DNA of 64,000 nucleotides from Roseateles subflavus. GTDB lineage: Bacteria > Pseudomonadota > Gammaproteobacteria > Burkholderiales > Burkholderiaceae_C. Position 1 is the first letter of the stretch. The number at the start of each line of letters is the position of its first letter. Positions 26,533 to 33,129 of this stretch are shown here, piece after piece. The stretch is taken from NCBI RefSeq assembly GCF_030285365.1, contig NZ_JASVDS010000001.1, positions 558,001 through 622,000 of the forward strand, written 5' to 3'. The notes below the pieces were generated by a model. It was not told the origin of the DNA. It saw nothing but the letters and a program-made list of their open reading frames with translations, and did no database searches. The position numbers were made by a program, and so were the translations under genes.

Positions 26533-27183
26533 ATGGACCCCAGCGCCGCATCCGCCCGCGTCTTCGACCAGCTGGCCGAGCTGTACCAGAGCAAGTACAT
26601 GGACCTCGACCTCTACGACGAGACCTACGCGCGGCTCGCCCACGCGCTGCGCGCCGGCGCGCGCGTGCTGGACGCGGCCTGCGGCCCCGGCACGGTGGCG
26701 CGGCGCCTCATGGCCTGGCGTCCGGACCTGCAGTGGCTGGGCGTGGACCTCGCGCCGCGCATGGTCGAGCTCGCCCGCGCGGCCGTGCCGTCGGCACGCT
26801 TCGAGGTGGGCGACTGCCGCGCGCTGCCGGGGGTGGACGGCAGCTGGGACGCCATCGTCTGCGCCTTCGGCCTGCCCTACCTGGAGCCCCGTGAGGCCGA
26901 GGCCTTCATCGCGCAGGCGGCCCGGCTGCTGAAGCCGGGCGGGTGCCTGTACCTCAGCACGCAGGGCGGTCGCCCGGAGGACTCCGGCCCGCAGCGCAGC
27001 AGCCGCGGGGACATCGTCCACGTGTACTTCCACCCCATGGACGGCCCCGCGGGCGTCGGGGCGTGGCTGGACGCCGCAGGCCTCGACGTGCAGACCCAGG
27101 CCCCGCTGCCCTGCCCGGTCAACGCGACGGTGCAGACGAGCGACTGGTACTGCATCGCCCGCAAGCGGCCGCCGCGGGTATGA
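26533..27183 (+). CDS. Class I SAM-dependent methyltransferase
   Basis: A 216-residue Rossmann-fold methyltransferase. Motif I is VLDAACGPGTVA (about residues 44-55), followed by an acidic residue in GVDLAPRM and a post-II motif WDAIVCAFGLPYL. AGGAG lies upstream of the ATG. The substrate is not apparent; the fold is like the Methyltransf_11/25 group that acts on small molecules. Its stop overlaps the start of a small membrane protein gene (ATGA). Confidence 0.87.
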   Translation: MDPSAASARVFDQLAELYQSKYMDLDLYDETYARLAHALRAGARVLDAACGPGTVARRLMAWRPDLQWLGVDLAPRMVELARAAVPSARFEVGDCRALPGVDGSWDAIVCAFGLPYLEPREAEAFIAQAARLLKPGGCLYLSTQGGRPEDSGPQRSSRGDIVHVYFHPMDGPAGVGAWLDAAGLDVQTQAPLPCPVNATVQTSDWYCIARKRPPRV

Positions 27184-27605
27184 ACGCCGCGGCCACCTGC
27201 TTCCTCATCGGCGCCGCCTGCAGCGCGCTCGCCGCCTTGCTGCACCTCGGCTGCATCGCCTTCGGGGCGCCCTGGTATCGCTTCTTCGGCGCCGGGCAGT
27301 CCATGCTGCGCCTCGTCGCGGCCGGGCGGCCGCTGGCCACCGGCATCACCCTCGGGATCACCGCCGTGCTGGCCCTGTGGTCCGCCTATGCGCTCGCCGC
27401 CGCCGGCGTGCTGCCGGCCCTGCCTCTGCAGGCGCAGGCCTTGCCGGCGATCTGTGCCGTGTACCTGGCGCGCGGCGCGCTGGGCTTCGTCCTCGCGACG
27501 CGGGACCGGGACCCGACGCGCAGCGTGGCATTCTGGCGCTGGAGTTCCGCCCTCTGCCTGGCGGTGGGCGGTGTCCATCTGGTCGGCCTGCTGGCGGGGC
27601 CGTAG
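27180..27605 (+). CDS. Four-helix membrane protein, unknown function
   Basis: A 141-residue protein with four hydrophobic segments and short loops (for example CFLIGAACSALAALLHLGCI at the start and ALCLAVGGVHLVGLLAG at the end). A His residue follows the first helix and another lies in the last. The start at 27180 overlaps the methyltransferase stop by four bases. No named function; small membrane proteins of this kind are common in this order. Confidence 0.8.
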   Translation: MNAAATCFLIGAACSALAALLHLGCIAFGAPWYRFFGAGQSMLRLVAAGRPLATGITLGITAVLALWSAYALAAAGVLPALPLQAQALPAICAVYLARGALGFVLATRDRDPTRSVAFWRWSSALCLAVGGVHLVGLLAGP

Positions 27606-27658
27606 TCGGGCGGTGGCGGCCCGCGAGCCGCCCATGAGCCCTCTTGCAAGGAGTTCCC

Positions 27659-28057
27659 ATGATCGACCACCTCAGCCTCGTCGTCCGCGACTACGCCCGG
27701 AGCAAGGCCTTCTACCAGCAGGCGCTGGCGCCCACCGGCCACGCGCGCGTCGTCGAGCTGCCCGGGGCGCCGGGCGCGGCCTCGCCCAGCGCCGGCTTCT
27801 GCCATGAGGACGGCAGCGACCTGTGGATCCGCCAGGGTGAGCCCGTCACGACGCCGCTCCATCTGGCCTTCCGCGTGCCCGATCGGGCGGCGGTGGAGGC
27901 CTTCCATCGCGCGGCCCTCGCCGCCGGCGGGCGGGACCACGGTCCGCCCGGGCTGCGGCCTCACTACCATCCGCACTACTACGGCGCCTTCGTGCTGGAT
28001 CCGGACGGGCACAACCTCGAGGCCGTCTGCCACGCGCCGCCGCCCGCGGCGCCCTGA
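27659..28057 (+). CDS. VOC-family (glyoxalase-like) protein
   Basis: A 132-residue vicinal-oxygen-chelate protein. The beta-alpha-beta-beta-beta module begins MIDHLSLVVRDYARSKAFYQ, with the expected His4, a second His in LHLAFRVPD and Glu in HNLEAVCH as metal ligands. AAGGAG is placed correctly for the ATG at 27659. Members include glyoxalases, dioxygenases and resistance proteins; the sequence does not say which. Confidence 0.87.
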   Translation: MIDHLSLVVRDYARSKAFYQQALAPTGHARVVELPGAPGAASPSAGFCHEDGSDLWIRQGEPVTTPLHLAFRVPDRAAVEAFHRAALAAGGRDHGPPGLRPHYHPHYYGAFVLDPDGHNLEAVCHAPPPAAP

Positions 28058-28097
28058 GCCCGCCGCCGGACCCCTCACTCGCTGACTGGAGCCCGCC

Positions 28098-28556
28098 ATG
28101 GCCTGGACCGTGACCTCGCTGCTTCGCCTCTCCCGACGTGTCGGCCTCCTCGGCCTGCTGCTGCTCGCGGGGGGGCTGACCCACGCCCAGCCCCTGCCCG
28201 GCCGCTGGCACCTGGAGGTCCTCGACCCACAGCAGCGTCCCGTGGTCAAGCTGACCGTCCGCTTCAGCGACGTGCGGGCGGACTCGTGCCTGGGCCTGGG
28301 GGAGGGAGTCAAGGTGCTGCCCTGGCACCAGCTCATCGTGGAATCGGCGGCGGCTTCCGACGAGGCCTTCTTCCCCTCCAAGGACCCGCTCGCCTTCGCC
28401 CGGGACGGCGACGCGCTGACCCTCGGCCGCGTGGCGGCCTGCGATGCCTACCGCCTGCTGCGGGGCTCCGTGGCCCAGGGGACGGGCCGCTACGTCTCGC
28501 TGGGCAAGGGCGGTGAGCGGGTGCTGGGATCCTTCAGGCTGACCCGCCTGAAGTGA
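28098..28556 (+). CDS. Secreted protein of unknown function
   Basis: A 152-residue protein with a signal peptide (VGLLGLLLLAGGLTHAQ). The mature part looks beta-rich and has Cys residues at SCLGLG and ACDAYR that could form a disulfide. GGAG precedes the ATG. No family recognised. It lies between the VOC gene and the convergent SDR gene. Confidence 0.7.
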   Translation: MAWTVTSLLRLSRRVGLLGLLLLAGGLTHAQPLPGRWHLEVLDPQQRPVVKLTVRFSDVRADSCLGLGEGVKVLPWHQLIVESAAASDEAFFPSKDPLAFARDGDALTLGRVAACDAYRLLRGSVAQGTGRYVSLGKGGERVLGSFRLTRLK

Positions 28557-28577
28557 CGGGCGCGGCGGGTCGTCGCA

Positions 28578-29285
28578 TCACCAGGGCAGCGCTTCGCCGG
28601 TGTAGCTGAAGAAGCCGCCGCTGTCCGGCGACTGCAGCCCGTCGAGGACGCTCAGCAGCTCCGCGGCCGCCGTGGCCGGCGGGCGCCCGAGTTCGCCGCC
28701 GCGGAAGGGGGCGGACAGCGCCGACGCGACCGTGCCGGGATGCAGGGCGGCGACGAGGGCGCCGGGGTGGCTGCGTCGCAGTTCGATGGCGGCCGTGCGG
28801 ATCAGCATGTTCAGCGCCGCCTTGGACGCGCGGTAGCCGTACCAGCCCCCCAGGCGGTTGTCGCCGATGCTGCCCACCTTGGCGGAGAGCATGGCCAGGC
28901 GGCCGCAGTGCCGGTCGAGCAGGGGCGTGAAGTGATGCAGCAGCAGCGCGGGCCCGAAGGTGTTGGCCGCGAAGATCGCCTGCAGCGACGCCAGCCGCAG
29001 GTCGCCCAGCTTCTTCTCGGGCATGAGGCCCGGCCCATGCAGCCGTCCGGCCGCGTTGATGATCAGCTGGAAGGGGCCTTGCTCCGCCAGCTGCTGCGCG
29101 GCGGCGGCGACGCCGGCCTCGTCCAGCAAGTCCAGCGCGGGGTCGGACTGCCGGTGCAGGCCGAGGGCCGTGGCGCAGCGGGGATCGGCCTGCAGCTGGT
29201 CCAGCAGGGCCGCGCCGATGGCACCGCGCGCGCCGATCACCAGCGCCTGGTAGCCCTCGGGCAGTGAATGCAGGGTCTGCGCCAT
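28578..29285 (-). CDS. SDR-family oxidoreductase (C-factor-like)
   Basis: A 235-residue short-chain dehydrogenase. The nucleotide motif is GARGAIG, the NAAG motif is present (INAAGRLHG), the catalytic Ser is in MLSAKVGSIGDN and the YxxxK pair is YRASK. This pattern is close to the CsgA/C-factor group of SDRs. The ATG at 29285 overlaps by one base the stop of the upstream Trp-rich small gene (TGATG); a longer frame to 29468 overlaps that gene and is rejected. Confidence 0.88.
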   Translation of the reverse strand: MAQTLHSLPEGYQALVIGARGAIGAALLDQLQADPRCATALGLHRQSDPALDLLDEAGVAAAAQQLAEQGPFQLIINAAGRLHGPGLMPEKKLGDLRLASLQAIFAANTFGPALLLHHFTPLLDRHCGRLAMLSAKVGSIGDNRLGGWYGYRASKAALNMLIRTAAIELRRSHPGALVAALHPGTVASALSAPFRGGELGRPPATAAAELLSVLDGLQSPDSGGFFSYTGEALPW

Positions 29286-29506
29286 CAGCGCCAGCCTTGC
29301 TGCCAGCGGGTGGCGTCCCGCAGTTCCCGCCAGGGGATGCGGCGGGCGCGGCCGGAATGCACGGCCTCGATCTCCACCCATGCCAGCGTCGCCTCGGGGG
29401 GCTCCGGCTGCACGAGGGCCGAGACGAGGAAGTGCTTCTCGCGGTCCTGCGGCACGACGGCCGTCCATTTGCTCAGCAGCAGTTTCTTGGGGTGCACGGC
29501 GTTCAT
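29285..29506 (-). CDS. TIGR02450-type Trp-rich small protein
   Basis: A 73-residue protein matching the small Trp-rich conserved family TIGR02450: it starts MNAVHPKKLLLSKWTAVVPQ, continues DREKHFLV, and ends with IPWRELRDATRWQQGW. Its function is unknown. It is translated just ahead of the SDR gene with stop and start sharing one base. It is divergent from the FAD-oxidoreductase gene, and the two share a promoter region of about 130 bases. Confidence 0.85.
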   Translation of the reverse strand: MNAVHPKKLLLSKWTAVVPQDREKHFLVSALVQPEPPEATLAWVEIEAVHSGRARRIPWRELRDATRWQQGWR

Positions 29507-29636
29507 CGGCGGCACCTTAGCCCAGCCTGCGCTGCCTTGCCGGCCGGCGGGAAATGAACCCCGCCCCCGGTCGGTCATGCCGGCCGCGAGCAGGGCGCTC
29601 GGCACAATGGCCACCCCTGCGGTTCCGGATTCCTCC

Positions 29637-30650
29637 ATGCATTCCTCTCTTCCCGTCGCCGTGATCGGCGCCGGCCTGGCCGGCCTCAGCTGCGCGAGCG
29701 CCCTGCGCCGCGCGGGGCTTGACGTCCGGGTGTTCGACAAGAGCCGCGGCCCCGCCGGCCGCATGAGCACCCGCCGAGGCGAGGGCTGGGCCTGCGACCA
29801 CGGGGCGCAGTACTTCACCGCCCGGGATCCGCGCTTCCAGGCGGAGGTGGCGCACTGGGAAGCGGCCGGCGTGGCCGCCCCCTGGTCACCGCGCCTGGCG
29901 GTGCTGGGCGGCGCCGGCGGCCATCGCCCCGACACCGGGCTGCGGCGCTGGGTCGGCGTGCCTGCCATGACGGCGCCGGCGCGTTGGCTGGCGTCGTCGT
30001 TGCCGCTCACCACCGAGTCGACGGTGACGGCCCTGCGGCGCACCGAGGCCGGCGCGTGGCAGCTCCAGACCGCCGAGGCTGGCTGGCGGGCCGACGCGTT
30101 CCGGGCGCTCGTCCTCGCCCTGCCCGCGCCGCAGGCTGCCGCGCTGCTGCAGCCGCATGCGCCCTCGCTGCATGAGGTGTGCACCGCCGTGCGCATGCGC
30201 GGCTGCTGGGCGCTGATGCTGCAGTACGACGCCCCGCTGCCGCTGCCCTTCGACGCCGCCTTCGTCAATCAGGGCCCGCTGCGCTGGATCGCGCGCAACA
30301 GCAGCAAGCCGGGCCGCAGTGGCGCCGAAAGCTGGCTGCTGCATGCGGAGGCGGAGTGGAGCGAGGCGCATCTGTCCGAGCCGCCCGAGCGGGTGATGGC
30401 GCCGCTGCTCGAGGCCTTCGCCACGCACGGCGGCCCCCCGCCCACCGCCGCGTCCCTTCACCGATGGCGTTACGCCGACAGCGCCCCGGCGCTGGACCTG
30501 GGCTGCGCCTGGCAGCCCGAAGCGGGCCTCGGGCTGTGTGGCGACTGGCTCCATGGCGGCAAGGTCGAGGGCGCCTGGCTCAGTGGGTGGCGGGTGGCGG
30601 AGGCGGTGCTGCAGGGGGGGCTGAGGGCCGTCGAGGGAGGGCGGGTGTGA
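29637..30650 (+). CDS. Renalase-like FAD-dependent amine oxidoreductase
   Basis: A 337-residue flavoprotein. The dinucleotide-binding motif VIGAGLAGLSCASALRRAGL starts at residue 8, followed by VFDKSRGPAGRMSTRR, both typical of bacterial renalase-like proteins, which oxidise wrongly reduced nicotinamide or related amines. The C-terminal block GLGLCGDWLHGGKVEGAWLS is the second FAD contact. ATG 29637 is preferred to 29607. The gene ends 22 bases from the left attC-like site of the integron-like island. Confidence 0.87.
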   Translation: MHSSLPVAVIGAGLAGLSCASALRRAGLDVRVFDKSRGPAGRMSTRRGEGWACDHGAQYFTARDPRFQAEVAHWEAAGVAAPWSPRLAVLGGAGGHRPDTGLRRWVGVPAMTAPARWLASSLPLTTESTVTALRRTEAGAWQLQTAEAGWRADAFRALVLALPAPQAAALLQPHAPSLHEVCTAVRMRGCWALMLQYDAPLPLPFDAAFVNQGPLRWIARNSSKPGRSGAESWLLHAEAEWSEAHLSEPPERVMAPLLEAFATHGGPPPTAASLHRWRYADSAPALDLGCAWQPEAGLGLCGDWLHGGKVEGAWLSGWRVAEAVLQGGLRAVEGGRV

Positions 30651-30671
30651 AGCGGGAGCGGTGCTTCGAGT

Positions 30672-30738
30672 GGCTGAACCCGGCGCCTCGAGGCCGTCGG
30701 TCCACGTTGACGCTGCGCCGCGAGCGACGGGTTAGCCC
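30672..30738 (-). repeat. attC-like site at the end of the two-gene cassette
   Basis: On the minus strand the site opens with GGCTAACCCGTCGCTCG and closes with CGCCGGGTTCAGCC. The two arms pair over most of their length with unpaired extra bases, as in attC hairpins. The core positions depart from consensus (GGCTAAC and GTTCAGC instead of RYYYAAC and GTTRRRY). A 13-base word, CCGCGAGCGACGG, is shared with the attC-like site at 31741. Confidence 0.55.
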
Positions 30739-30780
30739 GCCTGTCCGCACGCAGCCAGCGTTTGCGCTGAACAAGCCGCT

Positions 30781-31017
30781 TCATTTCCTGGGAAAGATAT
30801 CGCGAAGCCGCTTCAGCCCCTTGAGGTCGAACTGCCGACTTGCTTTGCGCATCGAGATGACCGTTGCCACCAGGAAGCCAATGAACGCGGCAACTGCGAC
30901 GGAGCCAAGGCCGCTGTCGGGGACAAGAACGTAGACAGCCATGGTCGCAAATGCAACGAGTCTCACGATGCCGGTGATCGATGGCATTGAATTTTCCAGA
31001 CGCAAGCGAAACATCAC
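30781..31017 (-). CDS. Small two-helix membrane protein in integron cassette
   Basis: A 78-residue protein with hydrophobic stretches at about residues 15-33 (IVRLVAFATMAVYVLV) and 38-56 (SVAVAAFIGFLVATVIS) and a basic C-terminus (KGLKRLRDIFPRK). Its ATG overlaps the stop of the LytM-like gene by four bases, so both are made from one message. No family recognised. Base and codon use are less GC-rich than in the flanking genes, which fits arrival as part of a cassette. Confidence 0.7.
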   Translation of the reverse strand: MMFRLRLENSMPSITGIVRLVAFATMAVYVLVPDSGLGSVAVAAFIGFLVATVISMRKASRQFDLKGLKRLRDIFPRK

Positions 31018-31724
31018 TTCGAGTCAACGGCTGAGAGATTCGAAAGCAGCGCAGAGAGCGCGTCAACGGGCTGAGAATTCAGAGATATTGCAAATCGCAA
31101 CTGAGGTCCTCCTACCACTCCCGTCGACCCGACCTTACCGATGACCTGCCCCCGCACAACGAATGCACCGTCCCCCACTGAAATTCGAGATAGGTGGCTA
31201 TAGGTGGTCACAATTCCGTTCGCGTGCCGAATCTTGATTTGCAGGCCGTATGGAATCACGAATTCGGCTACTTCCACCACGCCCGCAGCGACGGCGACGA
31301 CCGGTGAGCCGATATCCGCCAAGAGGACGGCCGCTTTGTCTTTTGAGAATGCAACTGATCTTGGAAGACCAAACGGAGCTGGGTTTGTGGCAGGCGACGC
31401 ATACCTAATCGAATATCCAGACTGAATGGGAAGAATCAGCTTGTCCGGGAGAATTGTCGCCCGAGAGTTCTCGATGTTGCGCGCGCTGATTATCTGCATT
31501 GCCATGAAGGCGACGAAGCCAAGTACGACAGCTGCAAGTGACAGTTGAAATGCACGCCAGATCAAGACGCGAAGCAAGCTGAGCGCTTGCGTCCGTAGGA
31601 GTTTCGGGAAGATGTTCAGTTTCAATACAGCCACGCCAATACCAGAGAACACCAGTAAAGCGAGTGAGGCAAATGCGAGCGGAGTGGAGATGGCAGAGAG
31701 TGCCTCCAACAGTTGGGGTGACAT
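31014..31724 (-). CDS. Membrane-anchored LytM/M23-like protein lacking zinc ligands
   Basis: A 236-residue protein with two membrane helices (about residues 13-33 and 55-80) and a C-terminal LytM/peptidase-M23 domain (about residues 135-225). The domain is recognisable from GSPVVAVAAGVVEVAE, IRHANGIVTTYSHLS and VIGKVGSTGVVGG. The catalytic residues are missing: the usual HLHFE reads QLRFA and the HxGxD motif before the domain is absent, so no zinc site is possible. Such degenerate LytM domains (EnvC, NlpD) activate amidases instead of cutting peptidoglycan; that role here is inference. AAGGGA precedes the ATG, 17 bases from the cassette boundary. Confidence 0.75.
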   Translation of the reverse strand: MSPQLLEALSAISTPLAFASLALLVFSGIGVAVLKLNIFPKLLRTQALSLLRVLIWRAFQLSLAAVVLGFVAFMAMQIISARNIENSRATILPDKLILPIQSGYSIRYASPATNPAPFGLPRSVAFSKDKAAVLLADIGSPVVAVAAGVVEVAEFVIPYGLQIKIRHANGIVTTYSHLSRISVGDGAFVVRGQVIGKVGSTGVVGGPQLRFAISLNSQPVDALSALLSNLSAVDSK

Positions 31725-31740
31725 GGATATCCCTTGTGAT

Positions 31741-31809
31741 GCCTAAAGTTGGAGTTCAGCCGCGAGCGACGGCTTGCCGACGCGCGTCGGCTCGAGCGAC
31801 TGGTTAGGC
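31741..31809 (-). repeat. attC-like recombination site between the two cassettes
   Basis: On the minus strand it begins with a perfect core GCCTAAC (31809-31803) and ends with TTTAGGC (31747-31741), one base off GTTAGGC. The ends pair, and the centre holds the palindrome CCGACGCGCGTCGG. Length 69 bases, within the normal attC range. The stop codon of the DUF6980-like gene lies inside the first core, as is common in cassettes. Confidence 0.7.
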
Positions 31810-32112
31810 CGCACGATACCAAGCACCGGTACGAAACGTTTCCGGAATTTCCTGGGACCAAGGGTCGTCGAAGCCAAGCGCGGAAAGCTCTTCAAACCAA
31901 CGATCGCGCAACGACTCCGGCAGCTTGGAGCCGCACCATGGGCAGAAGCGGATTGACATGGAACTTGAACCTCCATCATGGATGAGCAAGCCGTACTCAC
32001 GGAAGCGGTCGGAGTAGCCAATATGCCCGTCTGGGCAGGCCTCAGGCTTTGAGTGAGCTGCGCTGTAGAGCTCCACTTGGCGGTTCATCGCGTCGCAGCA
32101 ATGTTTCTGCAT
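31804..32112 (-). CDS. DUF6980-like Cys-rich protein in integron cassette
   Basis: A 102-residue protein with conserved-looking metal-type Cys motifs: KHCCDAM at the N-terminus, ACPDGHIGYS, and FCPWCGSKLPESLRDRWFEEL. The whole matches a widespread small family I know as DUF6980, of unknown function and often found on mobile DNA. The ATG lies five bases past the attI-like crossover core, so no ribosome site is carried in the cassette; a site or leaderless reading must come from the attI side. Its TAA stop is inside the attC core. Confidence 0.75.
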   Translation of the reverse strand: MQKHCCDAMNRQVELYSAAHSKPEACPDGHIGYSDRFREYGLLIHDGGSSSMSIRFCPWCGSKLPESLRDRWFEELSALGFDDPWSQEIPETFRTGAWYRAA

Positions 32113-32117
32113 TTGCG

Positions 32118-32184
32118 GCCCAACGTGTTATGGGGAGATAGACACTGCTGCATAACATCGGTGCCGCCCGTAAAACAACATCGA
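32118..32184 (-). other. attI1-like integron attachment site
   Basis: On the minus strand the core is GTTGGGC (32124-32118), matching GTTRRRY. Counting back, CGATGTTATGCAGCAG (32160-32145) corresponds to the CGATGTTACGCAGCAG direct repeat of attI1 and lies at the same distance from the core (43 bases overall). A second, weaker copy (TTACGGGCGGCACCGATG) precedes it where attI1 has its other repeat. The comparison to attI1 is from memory and should be aligned. Confidence 0.65.
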
Positions 32185-32535
32185 GGCAATCCCTCTCAAG
32201 CCTTTGATTCATCGGCGATTTCTCCCGATCTGCAGTCGCGCCGAGGGTACTAAAGAATTTCGCAAAAGCGGCACGGGTTACAACTGATGCGACGCCTCAA
32301 GCCCCCACGCTGATGCGGCGGCAATGCAGCCTCTGGCGACCTTCTGGTCCTGGTCGCAACCCGTCAGTGTCGCCGTCGCGATCACTCGACTGAATCCAAC
32401 GGGGCCTCGTCGCCCGACGGAGGCTGGAGTCAAGGGAGGCTGGAGTCAGGCCTTAACTCTTAAGGCCCCGGCCCTGCTGATCCGCGTCCTGAGACATCGA
32501 GGGGGGCAGATCTCAAATCGATGGTCAAGACCTGA

Positions 32536-32667
32536 CCCTCTCAGACGCTTTCCAGTGACGCTGACTACGACACGCTGGACCGCCTGGCGGGCAGCAAGAA
32601 GTACGGTGTCCCGCCGTTCACCCAGGGCTGCAACCCCGACGGCACCCGCCGCCCGCTCTCACCATGA
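32536..32667 (+). pseudogene. Possible C-terminal gene remnant, about 43 codons
   Basis: The frame opens after a TGA and ends with TGA at 32665. Its composition (DADYDTLDRLAGSKKYGVPP, FTQGCNPDG) is that of a folded protein tail rather than random GC-rich translation. No start codon or ribosome site is present. I do not recognise the family. It lies between the attI-like site and the GntR gene, so an insertion or deletion event may have removed its front part. Confidence 0.3.
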
Positions 32668-32680
32668 CTTCCCCCACCTT

Positions 32681-32716
32681 GCCCATTCCGTTCAACTGTA
32701 TTACTGTATTGATACA
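32681..32716 (+). promoter_or_regulatory. Promoter/operator region of the GntR-ABC operon
   Basis: TGTAT-N10-ATACA (32697-32716) is an inverted repeat in an unusually AT-rich stretch 14 bases before the gntR start. TACTGT (32702-32707) could be a -10 with TTGCCC 17 bases upstream. YtrA-type GntR repressors commonly bind such a repeat over their own promoter. Confidence 0.45.
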
Positions 32717-32730
32717 CAACGCATACACCC

Positions 32731-33129
32731 ATGCCCACCGTCCATCTCTTTCACATCCAGACGGGCTCCACCGAGCCCATCTACCGGCAGTTGCTGGAGC
32801 AGCTGCGGCGCCTGGTGGCGAGTGCCCAGCTCTCGGCGGGGCAGGAGCTGCCATCGGTGCGCGAGCTGGCGGCGCATCTGGCGGTGAACCCGATGACGGT
32901 CTCCAAGGCTTACGGGCTCATGGAGGCCGAAGGGCTGGTGGAGCGCCAGCGCGGCCTGCCGATGCGGGTGGCGGCGCAGCATGGGCGGCGTCAGCCGCTG
33001 GGCGCGCGCGTGGAGCTGCTGCGCCCCACGCTGGAGAAGGCCGCCGCCGAGGCGCGGCAGCTGGAACTGCGCCCCGAGCAGGCGCTGCAACTGTTCCGAA
33101 CCATTCTTGAAGAGGGAGAGGCCCCATGA
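32731..33129 (+). CDS. GntR-family regulator, YtrA subfamily
   Basis: A 132-residue regulator with the GntR winged helix (IYRQLLEQLRRLV to MRVAA; core SVRELAAHLAVNPMTVSKAY at about residues 42-61). It has only a short helical tail, as in the YtrA group, which controls neighbouring ABC transporters. The stop overlaps the ATPase start by four bases (ATGA), so regulator and transporter form one operon, probably self-repressed through the repeat at 32697. Confidence 0.88.
   Translation: MPTVHLFHIQTGSTEPIYRQLLEQLRRLVASAQLSAGQELPSVRELAAHLAVNPMTVSKAYGLMEAEGLVERQRGLPMRVAAQHGRRQPLGARVELLRPTLEKAAAEARQLELRPEQALQLFRTILEEGEAP

Larger units (their letters stand above)
30672..32184 (-). mobile_element. Small integron-like island: attI1-like site, two cassettes, no integrase
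   Basis: Reading leftward there is an attI1-like site (32184-32118), a DUF6980-like gene, an attC-like site (31809-31741), a two-gene cassette, and a second attC-like site (30738-30672). All elements share one orientation. The segment is visibly AT-richer than both flanks. An integron integrase gene would be expected immediately to the right, reading rightward; the 32185-32730 stretch holds no tyrosine-recombinase frame. The island is therefore an integron remnant, or cassettes mobilised by an integrase elsewhere. Confidence 0.7.
32185..32730. other. Gap with gene remnant, short direct repeats and a hairpin
   Basis: No intact gene is visible. A tandem pair of GGAGGCTGGAGTCA (32419-32432 and 32435-32448) is followed at once by GGCCTTAACTCTTAAGGCC (32449-32467), an 8-bp stem with a 3-base loop. 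A plus-strand frame at 32536-32667 could be the C-terminal tail of a lost gene (LDRLAGSKKYGVPPFTQGC then a stop). The right end carries the promoter of the GntR gene. No integrase frame is found on either strand. Confidence 0.45.

Noticed and set aside
32185-32730. Integron integrase gene beside the attI-like site
   Set aside because: All frames were read for tyrosine-recombinase motifs (RHxxR, the integron-specific insert). None was found, and stops interrupt every frame.
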